A stretch of DNA of 64,000 nt from Pseudanabaena sp. FACHB-1998 (GCF_014696355.1 NZ_JACJQA010000048.1:49187-113186); one strand, 5' to 3'; shown: positions 15,163 through 25,374, counted from the first letter of the stretch. Notes: generated by a model from the letters alone, not told the origin. Numbers and translations: made by a program.

Positions 15163-18100
15163 TTACGTTTCCTTAGAAGAACGATTGTTTGTCAAGTCTT
15201 GTAACAATTGTATAATAGCTTGCTCGTCAAAATCCTTTACTAAAGCTAGGAGTCTATCAGCAAAACCTTGATATTGCGGATCGAGTTGACTAATTCTCCG
15301 TGATTCTTGCTCGATCGCACTAAAATCACCAACCTCCAATGCCTTGAAAATTTCTTCTAATTCAGATTCTATGGGAATAACTAGGCGATCGTCGCTATTA
15401 GTCACAGATTTTATTGGTGGCAATAAATCTTCATAGATCCAAGATAGTTGTAGATGCTCTTGTAACTTATCTAAGAGCATAGCCGAATCAATCGGTTTTG
15501 CTAAAAAATCATTGCAACCAGCATTAATACTTTTTAGCTTTTCTACCTCTAAAATGCTAGCAGAGAGAGCAAGGATCGGGATTTGCTGAAATTCGGGCTT
15601 TATTCTTAATCTGCGGGTCATTTCAAAGCCGTCCAGTTCGGGCATCACCATATCAGCAATGATCGCGTCCACAGCATTTGTTTGGGCTATTGATATACCA
15701 CTATAACCATTATCTGCTTCTAGGACTGTAAAGCCCAATGGTTCTAGTAAATGTTTGATGACAACTCGATTGACCCTGCGATCGTCAACTACCAAGATTG
15801 TCAACCTTCGCCCTTTATAGCCTGTAATCTTTCCGTAATTGTCGCTACTGGAATTGCTCTTGTTAACTTGAAGATCAATGGTATCGACTTTAGGTAGTTC
15901 TAGGTCAAACCAAAAGCGACTACCTTGATTTAGCTCACTTTTAACTTGTAACGTGCTGCCCATAATGGTTACTAATTTTTGAGAGATAGCTAATCCTAAA
16001 CCAGTGCCTTCAGGACGATTATTGCGATCGCCCACCTGCTCAAAGGGTAGAAATATCTTTTCGAGATTTTCAACGGCAATACCCTTGCCAGTATCAGCAA
16101 TCGTGAAGCGGATTCTGGGAGAAATTTCGGGCGATTTTGTTGCATTCTCATCCTTGCCAATATTTTCATTACTATTTGCTAAGGATTCATTTAATGGAGC
16201 TAAATCTACCCTTAGGGCTACATGACCGCGATCGGTAAATTTAATCGCATTGCCTAAAAGATTGAGCAAGATCTGACGCAACCTTTGCTCGTCTGTAATT
16301 ACATGTTCGGGAATGCGATCGGAAAATTCATACAAAAACATTACTCCTTTCTCTTCAGCTTTGACCTGACAGATATGAGCAAGTCCTGTTAACAGATTCG
16401 ATAAGGAAACTGCTTTTGGGGAAAGATCTAGTTTTTTTGCCTCGATTTTTGATAAATCCAAAATTTCAGATATCAAATCTAGTAAATGCAATCCACATTG
16501 CTGAATTATATTAAAGCCTTCAATTTGTTTGGCGGTTGCTTCAGGATCTCGTTGGAGAATCTGAGCATAGCCCAGAATGCCATTGAGGGGTGTCCGCAAT
16601 TCATGGCTCATGCTTGCTAAAAATTCACTTTTCGCTTGGTTCGCTGCTTCCGCTTGATCTTTAGCTTTGGCAAGGGCTATCTCGTTAGCTTTGCGATCGC
16701 TAATGTCTGCCGCCATCGAGATGATCGTGCGTCTACCATCGGCAATGCGTCCTAAGGGTGCAGAGGCAAAACTCCAAATTAGCTTGGAGCCATCTTTCGT
16801 CGTGACCTCAATTTCTCCTTCATCCCGCTTATCGGTGAGTGTATAGATATCTTGAATGATCTCTTGGACATGTTGTATAGATAAATTATTGGCTCCATAG
16901 GCTTTAGCGATCCAATCGCCGATGGTGGGGATATCTTCGATACTATAGCCAGTGAGTTCTGTCCAAGCTTGATTGATTTGCAATACTTGCCCATCTTCGG
17001 CATGAAAGATAATCGGGAAGGGAGCATTTATAATGGCGCGGCGTAATCTTTCTTCACTTGCTTGCAGCTTTAACTCTGAGGCTTTGCGATCGCTAACATC
17101 CATTGCCATTGTAATAATTATCTGTCTACCATCGATCAGTTTACCTAAAGGGGAAGAACTAAAATCCCAAATCCTCGTCGAACCATTTTTGGTAAAAAGC
17201 TCATATTCACCATCATGGTTAGATTCAGTGATTTCATAGACTTTATCAATTTTCTTTTTTACAGGTATATAGTTTTCACCATAAGCTCTCCTTGCCCATT
17301 CACCAATCGTCGGTATATCTTCAATCGTATAGTCGGTCAATTCTGTCCAAGCTCGATTAAGTTGCAGAACTTCTCCATCAGCTGCATGGAGAATAATCGG
17401 GAAAGGAGCATCGGTGATTGCACGGCTAAGTCTTGCTTCACTCTCTTGGAGAGCAGATTCGATCCTTTTTTGTTCAGTGATATCCATCGCCATCCCAATG
17501 ATCACTTGTTTCGGTTCCGTCAAATCGGTAAGGAAGGCTGAGTCAAATCTCCAAATTCTTGGCAATCCATCGGCACTGATAATCGTAATTTCTTTAGCTA
17601 GCGGGTGATCGCGATCGCTTTGACTTTTTACTAAGCCATAGGCTGATGGCATCAACATTGGTAATTGCTGACTACAGAACCGATCCGTCCATGCTGTGAT
17701 TTCCTGAATATCGCGATCGGCAAATCCTGATTGATCAATCCAAGCGCGATTGATTTGCAAAGGTTTGAGATTACCTGAATAGAGAATGATGGGGAAGGGT
17801 GCGTTAATGATTGCTAGACGGAATCTTTCCTCATTTTGCAAGAGGGCTATTTCTACTTGTTTGCGGATTTTTTCGGATTCCGCAAGACGGAGCGCTAAAC
17901 AGACATCTTCACTTAATTCTATTAGTAATTTCACGACATCATCACTAAAAAAACCTACCTCTGAGGCATAGAACACAATTGCGCCAACGGGGTTTCCGTC
18001 AATTGTGAGGGGCAAGGCGGCATTGGCTTTGAGGTTATAGCGGTGGGCGATCGCTTGCCATGGCAATGTATGGGGATCATTGAGAAAGTCGTTAGTTACG

Positions 18101-19836
18101 ATAGGTTTTTTCTCGTTAATGGCTCGACCCGCAGACCCTTGGGCAATTGGCAAGGCTGGATCAACGGAGATCTGGATTTCCTTGGTATAGGCGATCGCTT
18201 TACCTGCCGCCGCTACCACTTCCACCACCTTAGTTTGAGGATTAGGAATACCCACCCAAGCTAATTGAAATCCGCCATAGTCGACCGCAATTTGACAGAT
18301 TGCAGGCAATAGCTGCTGCGGATCTTGAATGCGAACGATCGCTTCGTTAATACGACTTAAAAGCGTATGGAGTTGAGTGGAGCGTTTGAGTTGATATTGA
18401 ATCTTGAACAGCTTAGTCAAGTCTTGAACGAATACGAAAAAATGTCCTTTACTTTGGGCAAAATAAGAAATACCGAGTTGGACATCAATGATGTCGCCAT
18501 TCTTATGTTTCCATTTTTGCTGCAAGCGCTGTTTTTTAGTTGCGAGAATATTGGCGACAAATTCTTCAGGCTGAAAATCTTGATCTATTACCAAATCGAA
18601 AATAGTCAGAGACAATAATTCATCGGTGCTGTAACCTGCGATCGCTCCAAAAGATTCATTTACTTCCAGAAATTTACCATCGCTGTCGATCGTGGCATAG
18701 CCATCAAGGGAAGTTTCGATCGCCGTAACATAACGCGAGGTATTCTCGGCAATGATCGCTAATCTTTCAACTTCTGTACTTTGTTCTAGGGATTTAAGGG
18801 CTAATTTCCCTGATTTTTTGACTTGGTAGATAACATACAGCAGCAGTCCCATCAATAGAACTGCAAGACTACTAATCGTAATCGCCAATCGTTGCAGAGG
18901 CGCATCTGCTTCGTTGATATCAATTTTGGAGATCATTAACCAAGGTGTGTCTTTGACTCTGAGGGATGCGGCTAGTACAGTCTCATTTCGGTAGTCTAAG
19001 GATTTTAAGATGAAGGGCGAGGTCTGAGATTTGACAGCCTGTACGGCAAAAACATCAGATTTATCTAGGGATATCGTAAATTCCAACACCTGTATTTTGG
19101 AGTTGCGTAAAGGGCTGAGATAGCGGATTAAATTATCTTCTTGCCTAACTAAGACAGTTTCGGCAGTGCGACTAGATGTCGGCCAAGAGTCTAGCAACGG
19201 AATCAAATAATTATTCGGGTCAGACTCTAAGTAAACGGCTCCCAAGAGAGCTTTCTTCTGATCGTAGATGGGAGCTAGTATGCCATAGACGATTTTTTTG
19301 CCTTTGCTAGTCTCGCTTCCATTGAGATCAATTAACTCAGGTTCGCCGAAATTAGGAACAGATTTGATCTTTTGGGTAAAGGTATTTGTTACGGTTGCAG
19401 GTAAATCATCATTCGCTTCTGACTTCCAAACTGCCCTGCCTTGGCGATCAAGTAAGATGATTTTTTGATAACCATAGGCTGCTTTTGTAGCAATGATTGC
19501 AGGCTGTAAGGTTGCGGCAACGGCTCTTGAAGTCTCATTTTGAATAGGATTTACGCTCGCCTCGATTGTGACTCGTACCGATGGTCTAGCGGCAAAAATC
19601 TTTGCATCAGCTTTGCGCTCCTTTAGCCATTGTTCAATCTGCTGTGATTTTAATTTGGCGATCGCTAACAAATTTTCTTCAGTATTTTGTTGTATCTGCG
19701 CCCCAAACCACTGAAAAGCCCCTAATCCACCACCACATATACCAACCAAAGCGATCGCCACCCCCCACATCAAATTTCTGGTAGCTAAAGGATGTGATTG
19801 CTTAATTTTCTGATCCTGTGGCAATTTATTCAACAT
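15163..19836 (-). CDS. Membrane hybrid histidine kinase, dCACHE-PAS-GAF-PAS3-HK-REC
   Basis: 1557 residues. Membrane segment about 22-44, a periplasmic double-CACHE-like sensor (about 45-320), a second membrane segment (LAVLLMGLLLYVIYQV), PAS (about 370-485), GAF (about 490-650), three consecutive PAS/PAC units (about 680-1060; the last two are closely similar, both with AFPFPIIxHAxDG-type openings), HisKA (FLASMSHELRTPLNGIL, His near 1078), HATPase, and one receiver (ILVVDDRRVN; Asp in AIIADMVMPELDG near 1392), then a helical tail. It senses an extracellular small ligand and probably passes phosphate to the kinase encoded downstream. Confidence 0.9.
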   Translation of the reverse strand: MLNKLPQDQKIKQSHPLATRNLMWGVAIALVGICGGGLGAFQWFGAQIQQNTEENLLAIAKLKSQQIEQWLKERKADAKIFAARPSVRVTIEASVNPIQNETSRAVAATLQPAIIATKAAYGYQKIILLDRQGRAVWKSEANDDLPATVTNTFTQKIKSVPNFGEPELIDLNGSETSKGKKIVYGILAPIYDQKKALLGAVYLESDPNNYLIPLLDSWPTSSRTAETVLVRQEDNLIRYLSPLRNSKIQVLEFTISLDKSDVFAVQAVKSQTSPFILKSLDYRNETVLAASLRVKDTPWLMISKIDINEADAPLQRLAITISSLAVLLMGLLLYVIYQVKKSGKLALKSLEQSTEVERLAIIAENTSRYVTAIETSLDGYATIDSDGKFLEVNESFGAIAGYSTDELLSLTIFDLVIDQDFQPEEFVANILATKKQRLQQKWKHKNGDIIDVQLGISYFAQSKGHFFVFVQDLTKLFKIQYQLKRSTQLHTLLSRINEAIVRIQDPQQLLPAICQIAVDYGGFQLAWVGIPNPQTKVVEVVAAAGKAIAYTKEIQISVDPALPIAQGSAGRAINEKKPIVTNDFLNDPHTLPWQAIAHRYNLKANAALPLTIDGNPVGAIVFYASEVGFFSDDVVKLLIELSEDVCLALRLAESEKIRKQVEIALLQNEERFRLAIINAPFPIILYSGNLKPLQINRAWIDQSGFADRDIQEITAWTDRFCSQQLPMLMPSAYGLVKSQSDRDHPLAKEITIISADGLPRIWRFDSAFLTDLTEPKQVIIGMAMDITEQKRIESALQESEARLSRAITDAPFPIILHAADGEVLQLNRAWTELTDYTIEDIPTIGEWARRAYGENYIPVKKKIDKVYEITESNHDGEYELFTKNGSTRIWDFSSSPLGKLIDGRQIIITMAMDVSDRKASELKLQASEERLRRAIINAPFPIIFHAEDGQVLQINQAWTELTGYSIEDIPTIGDWIAKAYGANNLSIQHVQEIIQDIYTLTDKRDEGEIEVTTKDGSKLIWSFASAPLGRIADGRRTIISMAADISDRKANEIALAKAKDQAEAANQAKSEFLASMSHELRTPLNGILGYAQILQRDPEATAKQIEGFNIIQQCGLHLLDLISEILDLSKIEAKKLDLSPKAVSLSNLLTGLAHICQVKAEEKGVMFLYEFSDRIPEHVITDEQRLRQILLNLLGNAIKFTDRGHVALRVDLAPLNESLANSNENIGKDENATKSPEISPRIRFTIADTGKGIAVENLEKIFLPFEQVGDRNNRPEGTGLGLAISQKLVTIMGSTLQVKSELNQGSRFWFDLELPKVDTIDLQVNKSNSSSDNYGKITGYKGRRLTILVVDDRRVNRVVIKHLLEPLGFTVLEADNGYSGISIAQTNAVDAIIADMVMPELDGFEMTRRLRIKPEFQQIPILALSASILEVEKLKSINAGCNDFLAKPIDSAMLLDKLQEHLQLSWIYEDLLPPIKSVTNSDDRLVIPIESELEEIFKALEVGDFSAIEQESRRISQLDPQYQGFADRLLALVKDFDEQAIIQLLQDLTNNRSSKET

Positions 19837-19947
19837 GTCTGTTACCTATCCAAATATTAAGTAGGCTTTAGGGCAATTGAAAATAAGCTCTGCTCAAAGT
19901 GGTAATTATGACCTCCACTTATTTGATGAAATGAGTTCTTAAACTAG

Positions 19948-20112
19948 ATAATATTTCGTATTCTGATCCTAACTGTCGATGAAGGTCGCTATCGAATTAT
20001 TTATAATCTTTCGGATCAGTCCATCAACGATTACTTTGTACCCTTTAATATCGAAAGTCCTACAGACAAAACAATTACAATTCCTAAAATTTGGGTAAAT
20101 CCCAAACATTAA
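19948..20112 (+). pseudogene. Possible coding remnant, about 50 codons
   Basis: A stop-free frame reads LTVDEGRYRIIYNLSDQ and continues through INDYFVPFNIESPT to IPKIWVNPKH and TAA. It has protein-like composition but no ATG or GTG start, and the last 29 bases overlap the 3' end of the convergent kinase-WD40 gene. It looks like the tail of a lost gene. Family not recognised. The rest of the gap 19837-20083 shows nothing else. Confidence 0.35.
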
Positions 20113-22111
20113 TATTTTTGTCTTGACCACTGCTAATTAATTTGAGATTGTCGGACGAAATAACTAGTGAATTTACCAAATCTACATGACCGATTAAATT
20201 CGCAATTGATGATCGATTTTGCAAATTCCATAAACGGATCGATGCACTATTATCCTTGATATCACTTCTTTCCTTACTACCACTGACTAAATATTTGCCA
20301 TTGCTAGTAATGGCAAGGGAACCAATGACTTCATCATGCCCTGTTAATACAAAGAGTTGCTTGCCAGAGGCGAGATCCCATATGCGAATAGATTTATCAT
20401 TACTGGCACTAATTATTTGCTTGCCATCGGGAGTGATTAATACGGCGGTAACTCCTGACTGATGCCCCTTTAGTTCCTTGATGGTTTCGCCTGTTTTCAC
20501 ATCCCAGATCCGCAATTCTTTGTCACGACTGGCACTAACTACTACCTTACCGTCAGGGGCGATCGCCACACCCCAGATTTTGTCCTTATGACCCGTGAGC
20601 GTTCGTAGCAGTTTACCTGTAGAGATTTGCCAAAGGTTTACGGTGTTGTCGTAACTACCACTAGCGATAAGGTTGCTGGCGGGAGCGATCGCCAAATTAT
20701 TGATTAAATTTGTATGTTTACTTAGGGTTCTCTCGATCTTACCCGATGCAATATTAATAATTTTGATATTTTTGTCTTGACCAGCAGTGGCAATTTCGCG
20801 ATCGGAAATAAATACTACGGCTCTTACCCATCCACCCTGATCGCGAATTTCGCGAATTGGATTAGGATTGTCATTTTCTAAATCCCAAAATTTTACAGTC
20901 CCATCATCACTAGCACTAGCAAGCGTCTTCCCGTTGGGGCTTATCGCCAGATTTTGGACGTTATCACTATGTCCTATAAAATATCTCGTAGGCGTAATGC
21001 GCTTTTGGCGAAACACAGGCAATTGAATATTAATTTCTTCGCCAATTACGGAAATTTTAATCACAGTCCCAATGCTTAGCCCCGCGCAGGCTGCAACGAT
21101 GACAGCCACGGTTAAGACAATTGGAGAAGGAGGTTTGCGCGTTGATTCTTTCAACGCTTTTTGGATAGATTTCCGCTTAGAATTTTTGTGATGAGGCGCT
21201 AACTGATCAATTTTCTCAATTTCCTTAAGTACTTTTAAAATTGATTCACAGTTAACGGGGCGATCGCTAGGCTTGCGGGCAATAAGTACATCAATGAGAT
21301 CGCCGAATTCATCGGAAATTTCGGTAGCGTGCGATCGCCATTCAAACATATCGCGAGCAGGGTTGTAGTAGTCAAGGGGATACTTGCCCGTGACTAGATG
21401 AATCATTGTACAGCCGAGGGAATAAAAATCGGACTGCGGCACGGCAAAGCCTTTTTCCTGCTCAGGAGCCGTGTAGCCGACAGAGCAAATGCTAGTTACT
21501 CCTTGTAATCCCCCGATTTTGGCTAAATAGGTATGGGTTGCTTCGCGGGCTGTCCCAAAGTCAATCAATACTAATTGCCCTGAAGGGGTCATCATGACAT
21601 TGGCGGGTTTAATATCGCGATGAAAATAGCCTCGGCTATGGACAAGGCTCAGAATTTCCACTAATTGCCGTAGCCACACGATCGCCCGTTTTTGAGCGAT
21701 CGGTTTATTTTGGCGTTGATTGATCCATTCTTCGAGATTCAAGCCAAGGATTTTTTGCATCACGATCCCATGCAAAATCTTGCCATCTACAAGGGTGTGA
21801 TGCACATAGGTTTCTATTTTGGGTATTCCCGCATGTTCAATCTGTCCCAATACAAAAGCCTCTTGCTGGAACAGAGAGACTGCTTTGCTATCCTCATTTA
21901 ATTCTTGTTTAAGAATTTTTAAGATCTTGGCTTGTCCTGCGGGATTTTCAATCTCGTATACAACTCCAAAGCCCCCAGAGTCATTTAATAATTTAGTAAC
22001 TGAATAACAATCATCAATCAATAGTTCGGAACCACAGCTTTGACAAATTGAGTTATCGTCATTGTCTGGATGGTTAGGAACTTTACAACTAGGATTAATA
22101 CATAGACGCAT
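20084..22111 (-). CDS. Ser/Thr protein kinase with C-terminal WD40 propeller
   Basis: 675 residues. A four-Cys zinc-ribbon-like N-terminus (CINPSCKVPN ... CQSCGSE), then a Hanks-type kinase domain: nucleotide loop GGFGVVYEI, catalytic YFHRDIKPANVM near residue 164, LIDFGTAREA and GYTAPEQEKG. One membrane helix lies near 335-355 (VLTVAVIVAACAGLSIGTV). Seven WD40 repeats follow (about 375-675), making one complete seven-blade propeller, presumably outside the cytoplasm or at the thylakoid/lumen face. Kinase input from a protein or ligand bound by the propeller is inferred. Single gene. Confidence 0.92.
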   Translation of the reverse strand: MRLCINPSCKVPNHPDNDDNSICQSCGSELLIDDCYSVTKLLNDSGGFGVVYEIENPAGQAKILKILKQELNEDSKAVSLFQQEAFVLGQIEHAGIPKIETYVHHTLVDGKILHGIVMQKILGLNLEEWINQRQNKPIAQKRAIVWLRQLVEILSLVHSRGYFHRDIKPANVMMTPSGQLVLIDFGTAREATHTYLAKIGGLQGVTSICSVGYTAPEQEKGFAVPQSDFYSLGCTMIHLVTGKYPLDYYNPARDMFEWRSHATEISDEFGDLIDVLIARKPSDRPVNCESILKVLKEIEKIDQLAPHHKNSKRKSIQKALKESTRKPPSPIVLTVAVIVAACAGLSIGTVIKISVIGEEINIQLPVFRQKRITPTRYFIGHSDNVQNLAISPNGKTLASASDDGTVKFWDLENDNPNPIREIRDQGGWVRAVVFISDREIATAGQDKNIKIINIASGKIERTLSKHTNLINNLAIAPASNLIASGSYDNTVNLWQISTGKLLRTLTGHKDKIWGVAIAPDGKVVVSASRDKELRIWDVKTGETIKELKGHQSGVTAVLITPDGKQIISASNDKSIRIWDLASGKQLFVLTGHDEVIGSLAITSNGKYLVSGSKERSDIKDNSASIRLWNLQNRSSIANLIGHVDLVNSLVISSDNLKLISSGQDKNINVWDLPKF

Positions 22112-22168
22112 GGCATTTTCAAACGTACCAGTCTAGACTTACTATATCGCTAGCGCAGTCAAATTTAT

Positions 22169-22213
22169 ATAATTCTGGGACAAGTCTGCAACGCAGACTT
22201 GTCCCAGAATTAT
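22169..22213. repeat. Palindrome, 21-bp perfect stem
   Basis: Arms ATAATTCTGGGACAAGTCTGC and complement, loop AAC. It does not have the common GC core. Part of the 305-bp gap 22112-22416. Confidence 0.9.
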
Positions 22214-22288
22214 TGGGTTTTCTTGTCAGCTTTACTTTTGGCGCTATAGCCAGTTATTTTAAGGAGAGTTGCAGTCCTTAGCGCCGTA

Positions 22289-22391
22289 ATACCAAAACTA
22301 AAAACGCCATAGCCATTTTTAGTTTTGAAAACCCTTACTGGGTTTAGTTTTTAATTCACAAAAGTGTTGGCACACTTTCATGAATTGGTAT
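22289..22391. repeat. Composite double-hairpin element (copy 1)
   Basis: It is bounded by ATACCAA (22289-22295) and TTGGTAT (22385-22391). Inside are a first hairpin (CAAAACTAAAAA / TTTTTAGTTTTG), the word CCTTACTGGGTT, and a second hairpin around CAAAAGTGT / ACACTTTC. The same order of parts occurs at 34629-34745. It lies in the leader of the permease gene. Confidence 0.75.
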
Positions 22392-22416
22392 AACTCTCCT
22401 TAATGATGAATAATTC

Positions 22417-23313
22417 ATGATTGAATACATCACAACTCTTTTTATTAATGCATCCATTTTTGCCCTATTCAGTTTGGGGCTAAATCTTCAATGGGGATTT
22501 GCGGGTTTAGTTAACTTTGGTCATGTTGCCTTTATGACCATTGGCGCATACACAACCGTTTTGCTTAGTCTCAATGGTGTGCCTTGGTTTTTTGCCTTTT
22601 TGATTGCCGCCGCGATCGCAGGACTACTCGGCATCTTGATTGGCAGCACGGCTCTCAAATTACGCGAAGACTATTTGGGGATTGTCACCATTGGCGTATC
22701 GGAGATGGTTCGCCTTTTTGTGAATAACGAGGAATGGCTGACCAAAGGGACAAGAGGTGTTCAGGATTTTCCCTTACCTCTGGTTAATATTGTTTCGCGT
22801 CAAAATTATTCGTTTGTGTTAGCGGCTCTCTTATTAACTGTCGTCGCCATTATTTACTGGCGATTAGAATGGCTAGTGCGATCGCCTTGGGGAAGAGTTC
22901 TCAAAGCAATTCGTGAAGATGAGGAAGTGGTCAAGGCGCTTGGTAAAAACGTATTCTGGTATAAGCTCCAAGCCTTTGCGATCGGCGGGGCGATCGGCGG
23001 CTTAGCTGGTTCCTTTTATGCATGGCAATTAACCACCGTCTATCCTGATAACTTTGTGCCGCTAATTACGTTCCAAGCTTGGACAATTGTGACTATTGGG
23101 GGTGCGGGTAATAATCTGGGAGTAATCCTCGGAGCAGCACTTTTTCAGTTTTACAATGCTATTCCCCGCTTTTTACCTGAGCAAATTCGTGCGGACGGTG
23201 GCAGATTTGAGGCTATTCAACTAATCCTCATTGGCTTAACCTTAATCCTCTTGATGCTATGGCGACCACAGGGACTTTTAGGTAATAAAAAAGAATTAAC
23301 TTTAAACAGATAA
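22417..23313 (+). CDS. Branched-chain amino acid ABC transporter permease (LivM family)
   Basis: 298 residues with about eight to nine hydrophobic segments. The opening LFSLGLNLQWGFAGLVNFGH and the later TALKLREDYLGIVTIG, TRGVQDFPLPL and ALGKNVFWYKLQAFAIGGAIGG are typical of the LivM half of HAAT-family importers. It sits in the plasma membrane and imports amino acids (neutral or branched) together with a LivH-type partner, ATPases and a binding protein, none of which is encoded nearby; orphan placement of such genes is common in cyanobacteria. A composite hairpin element lies in its leader. Confidence 0.85.
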   Translation: MIEYITTLFINASIFALFSLGLNLQWGFAGLVNFGHVAFMTIGAYTTVLLSLNGVPWFFAFLIAAAIAGLLGILIGSTALKLREDYLGIVTIGVSEMVRLFVNNEEWLTKGTRGVQDFPLPLVNIVSRQNYSFVLAALLLTVVAIIYWRLEWLVRSPWGRVLKAIREDEEVVKALGKNVFWYKLQAFAIGGAIGGLAGSFYAWQLTTVYPDNFVPLITFQAWTIVTIGGAGNNLGVILGAALFQFYNAIPRFLPEQIRADGGRFEAIQLILIGLTLILLMLWRPQGLLGNKKELTLNR

Positions 23314-23323
23314 GTTTTTTCAC

Positions 23324-23370
23324 CTAAGTACTAGTAAGGCGGCACTTTGCGCCGCCTTACTAGTACTTAG
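23324..23370. repeat. GC-core palindrome between convergent genes
   Basis: 20-bp arms (CTAAGTACTAGTAAGGCGGC and complement) around CACTTTG. It lies between the permease stop and the DUF29 stop and can terminate both. Confidence 0.9.
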
Positions 23371-23376
23371 TGATCG

Positions 23377-23838
23377 CTACTCCCAAAAATTAGTATTGAG
23401 CAACGTGTCAATATCTCGCCCAAATTGCCATGTATCAGGGAATTGGTACTTTGGGTAATCATCTCTAACTGTTTCAAGGGCAAACTCGAAAGCCTCTAAT
23501 AGAGACTCATCCCATACAGTTTTGAGGCTAGGAGTCTTTTGTAATCTGCGTTTTAGCCGCCTGCGTTGCTCTCTAATGGTGCGCTCCCATCCGTTAAACT
23601 CTTGAGGCATATCTACACAAAGCCGCTTCAGACAATGCTCTATCAAGGTTTCTAAACGACTTTCTAGCTCGTCACGATAGGAATTTCCCAAAGCCTCGAT
23701 CTCCTCTAACAGGTTTTCTAAATCTAAATGGTCAAAATCTCTAGCCTTTAGCTTAGCGATCGTGTCTTGAGTCCATAGCAAGAAATCAGATTCATATAAG
23801 GAATTACGAGCGATTGTTTGAGTCGTTGCTTCGTTCAT
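23377..23838 (-). CDS. DUF29 family protein
   Basis: 153 residues, all helical, charged. SDFLLWTQDTIAKLKARDFD and LEEIEALGNSYRDELESRL followed by LLKRLCVDMP-like, then WERTIREQRRRLKRRL, match the DUF29 family that is abundant in cyanobacteria. Function unknown. It ends next to a convergent-gene palindrome and starts just after another one. Confidence 0.85.
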   Translation of the reverse strand: MNEATTQTIARNSLYESDFLLWTQDTIAKLKARDFDHLDLENLLEEIEALGNSYRDELESRLETLIEHCLKRLCVDMPQEFNGWERTIREQRRRLKRRLQKTPSLKTVWDESLLEAFEFALETVRDDYPKYQFPDTWQFGRDIDTLLNTNFWE

Positions 23839-23865
23839 ATTTTTTAGCTCCTCTGCTCTTGTTAA

Positions 23866-23898
23866 AAAGATGGGCGGCGCGAAGCGCCGCCCATCTTT
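23866..23898. repeat. GC-core palindrome, 15-bp perfect stem
   Basis: AAAGATGGGCGGCGC with loop GAA. It lies between the DUF29 start and the moeB stop and is a likely moeB terminator. Confidence 0.92.
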
Positions 23899-23927
23899 AT
23901 CTATTTGGCATTACCTTAAATAAGGTC

Positions 23928-25100
23928 TTAGTATTTCGGAACCGAAGGATCGACTTGATCGCTCCATGCATTAATACCGCCCTGTACATTGATCCCGTCA
24001 ATGCCAGCTTGCTTGAGAATGCCTAAAGCCTTCATCGATCGCCCACCCATTTTGCAATGTGCGATTAACTTATGCCCATTGAGCAAAGCCTTGACCTTCT
24101 CTACACCATTACCATTTTCGATTTCTGGCAAAGGTACTAGCACGGTATTGGGGATTCGCCCAATTTCCCATTCATTAGGATTACGCACATCGATAATTAC
24201 ATAATCCGATGCGCCAGCATCAATGATCTCTTTAAGTTCTTTGACGTTAATTTCGGCGATCGCCTTTTGTGCTTCCATTTCAGTTTCTTTTTGTTGGGGA
24301 ATACCACAGAACTGCTGATAATCGATCAATTGCTCAATTACAGGACGTACGGGATTAGGACGTAGCTTGAGTTCGCGGAAGGACATCTTCAAGGCATCGT
24401 AAAGCAATAAACGTCCACTGAGAGTGTTTCCTTGTCCGAGGACAATTTTCACAGTTTCTGTCGCTTGGATCACCCCAATAATTCCGGGCAAGATCCCTAA
24501 AACACCACCTTCCGCACAAGAAGGCACTAGTCCGGGAGGTGGTGGCTCTGGGTAGAGATCACGATAGTTGGGGCCACCTTCATAATTGAAGACCGTGGCT
24601 TGTCCTTCAAAACGGAAAATTGAGCCGTAGACATTGGGCTTATTTAGCAAAACGCAGGCATCATTGACGAGATAGCGGGTGGGGAAGTTATCCGTACCAT
24701 CCACCACGATATCGTAGGGAGCCATGATTTCTAAAGCATTTGCCGAAGATAAATGCGTGTTGTATAGATCAATTTGGCAATAGGGATTGATCTCCAAGAT
24801 TCGCGCTTTTGCCGATTCGATCTTGGGCTTACCAACAGTACTGGTGCTATGAATGATTTGACGTTGAAGGTTAGAGGTATCTACCACATCAAAGTCCACG
24901 ATACCGATGCGTCCGATTCCTGCGGCTGCGAGGTATAACAACAAAGGTGAACCCAAACCACCTGTACCGATACACAGTACGCTGGCAGCCTTGAGTCGCT
25001 TTTGTCCTTCTACCCCAACTTCAGGCAATATCAGATGCCGCGAGTAGCGCTCGTAGTCATCTTGGGTGAGTTGAATTGTATTTGGGTCTGGATTGAGCAT
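23928..25100 (-). CDS. moeB: MoeB/ThiF-type adenylyltransferase with rhodanese domain
   Basis: 390 residues. The E1-like domain (about 10-270) has YSRHLILPEVGVEGQKRL, the nucleotide loop GTGGLGSPLLLYLAAAGIG, DGTDNFPTRYLVNDAC and VPSCAEGGVLG. The C-terminal rhodanese domain (about 285-385) carries the active-site Cys in AHCKMGGRS near residue 348. It adenylates the C-terminus of a small sulfur carrier (MoaD, ThiS or similar) and can transfer sulfur to it, for molybdopterin, thiamin or tRNA thiolation. The fusion form is standard in cyanobacteria. It starts at ATG (25098-25100); single gene. Confidence 0.9.
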   Translation of the reverse strand: MLNPDPNTIQLTQDDYERYSRHLILPEVGVEGQKRLKAASVLCIGTGGLGSPLLLYLAAAGIGRIGIVDFDVVDTSNLQRQIIHSTSTVGKPKIESAKARILEINPYCQIDLYNTHLSSANALEIMAPYDIVVDGTDNFPTRYLVNDACVLLNKPNVYGSIFRFEGQATVFNYEGGPNYRDLYPEPPPPGLVPSCAEGGVLGILPGIIGVIQATETVKIVLGQGNTLSGRLLLYDALKMSFRELKLRPNPVRPVIEQLIDYQQFCGIPQQKETEMEAQKAIAEINVKELKEIIDAGASDYVIIDVRNPNEWEIGRIPNTVLVPLPEIENGNGVEKVKALLNGHKLIAHCKMGGRSMKALGILKQAGIDGINVQGGINAWSDQVDPSVPKY

Positions 25101-25374
25101 GATTAAGTAAATCGCACTTGGTAGCTTTGGCGATCGCGGCTTTGATTAAACAAGAACTGATAATCAAGGCGATCGCCTCGGCTGATGTATTTCTATTCTA
25201 GATTTCTAGTTTACGCCTTATTGCGATGATGTATGGTTAGAGCAAATCGCTTGAGACCATTGGTTTATGAAATCAATTGTGGGATTTTAAGCATCTGTGG
25301 TGCTGATAAACTCACAATTAATGGTGATGAAAGTCAAACAACGCCTGACTTTCGCTAACACCAAGTTTCAATAT

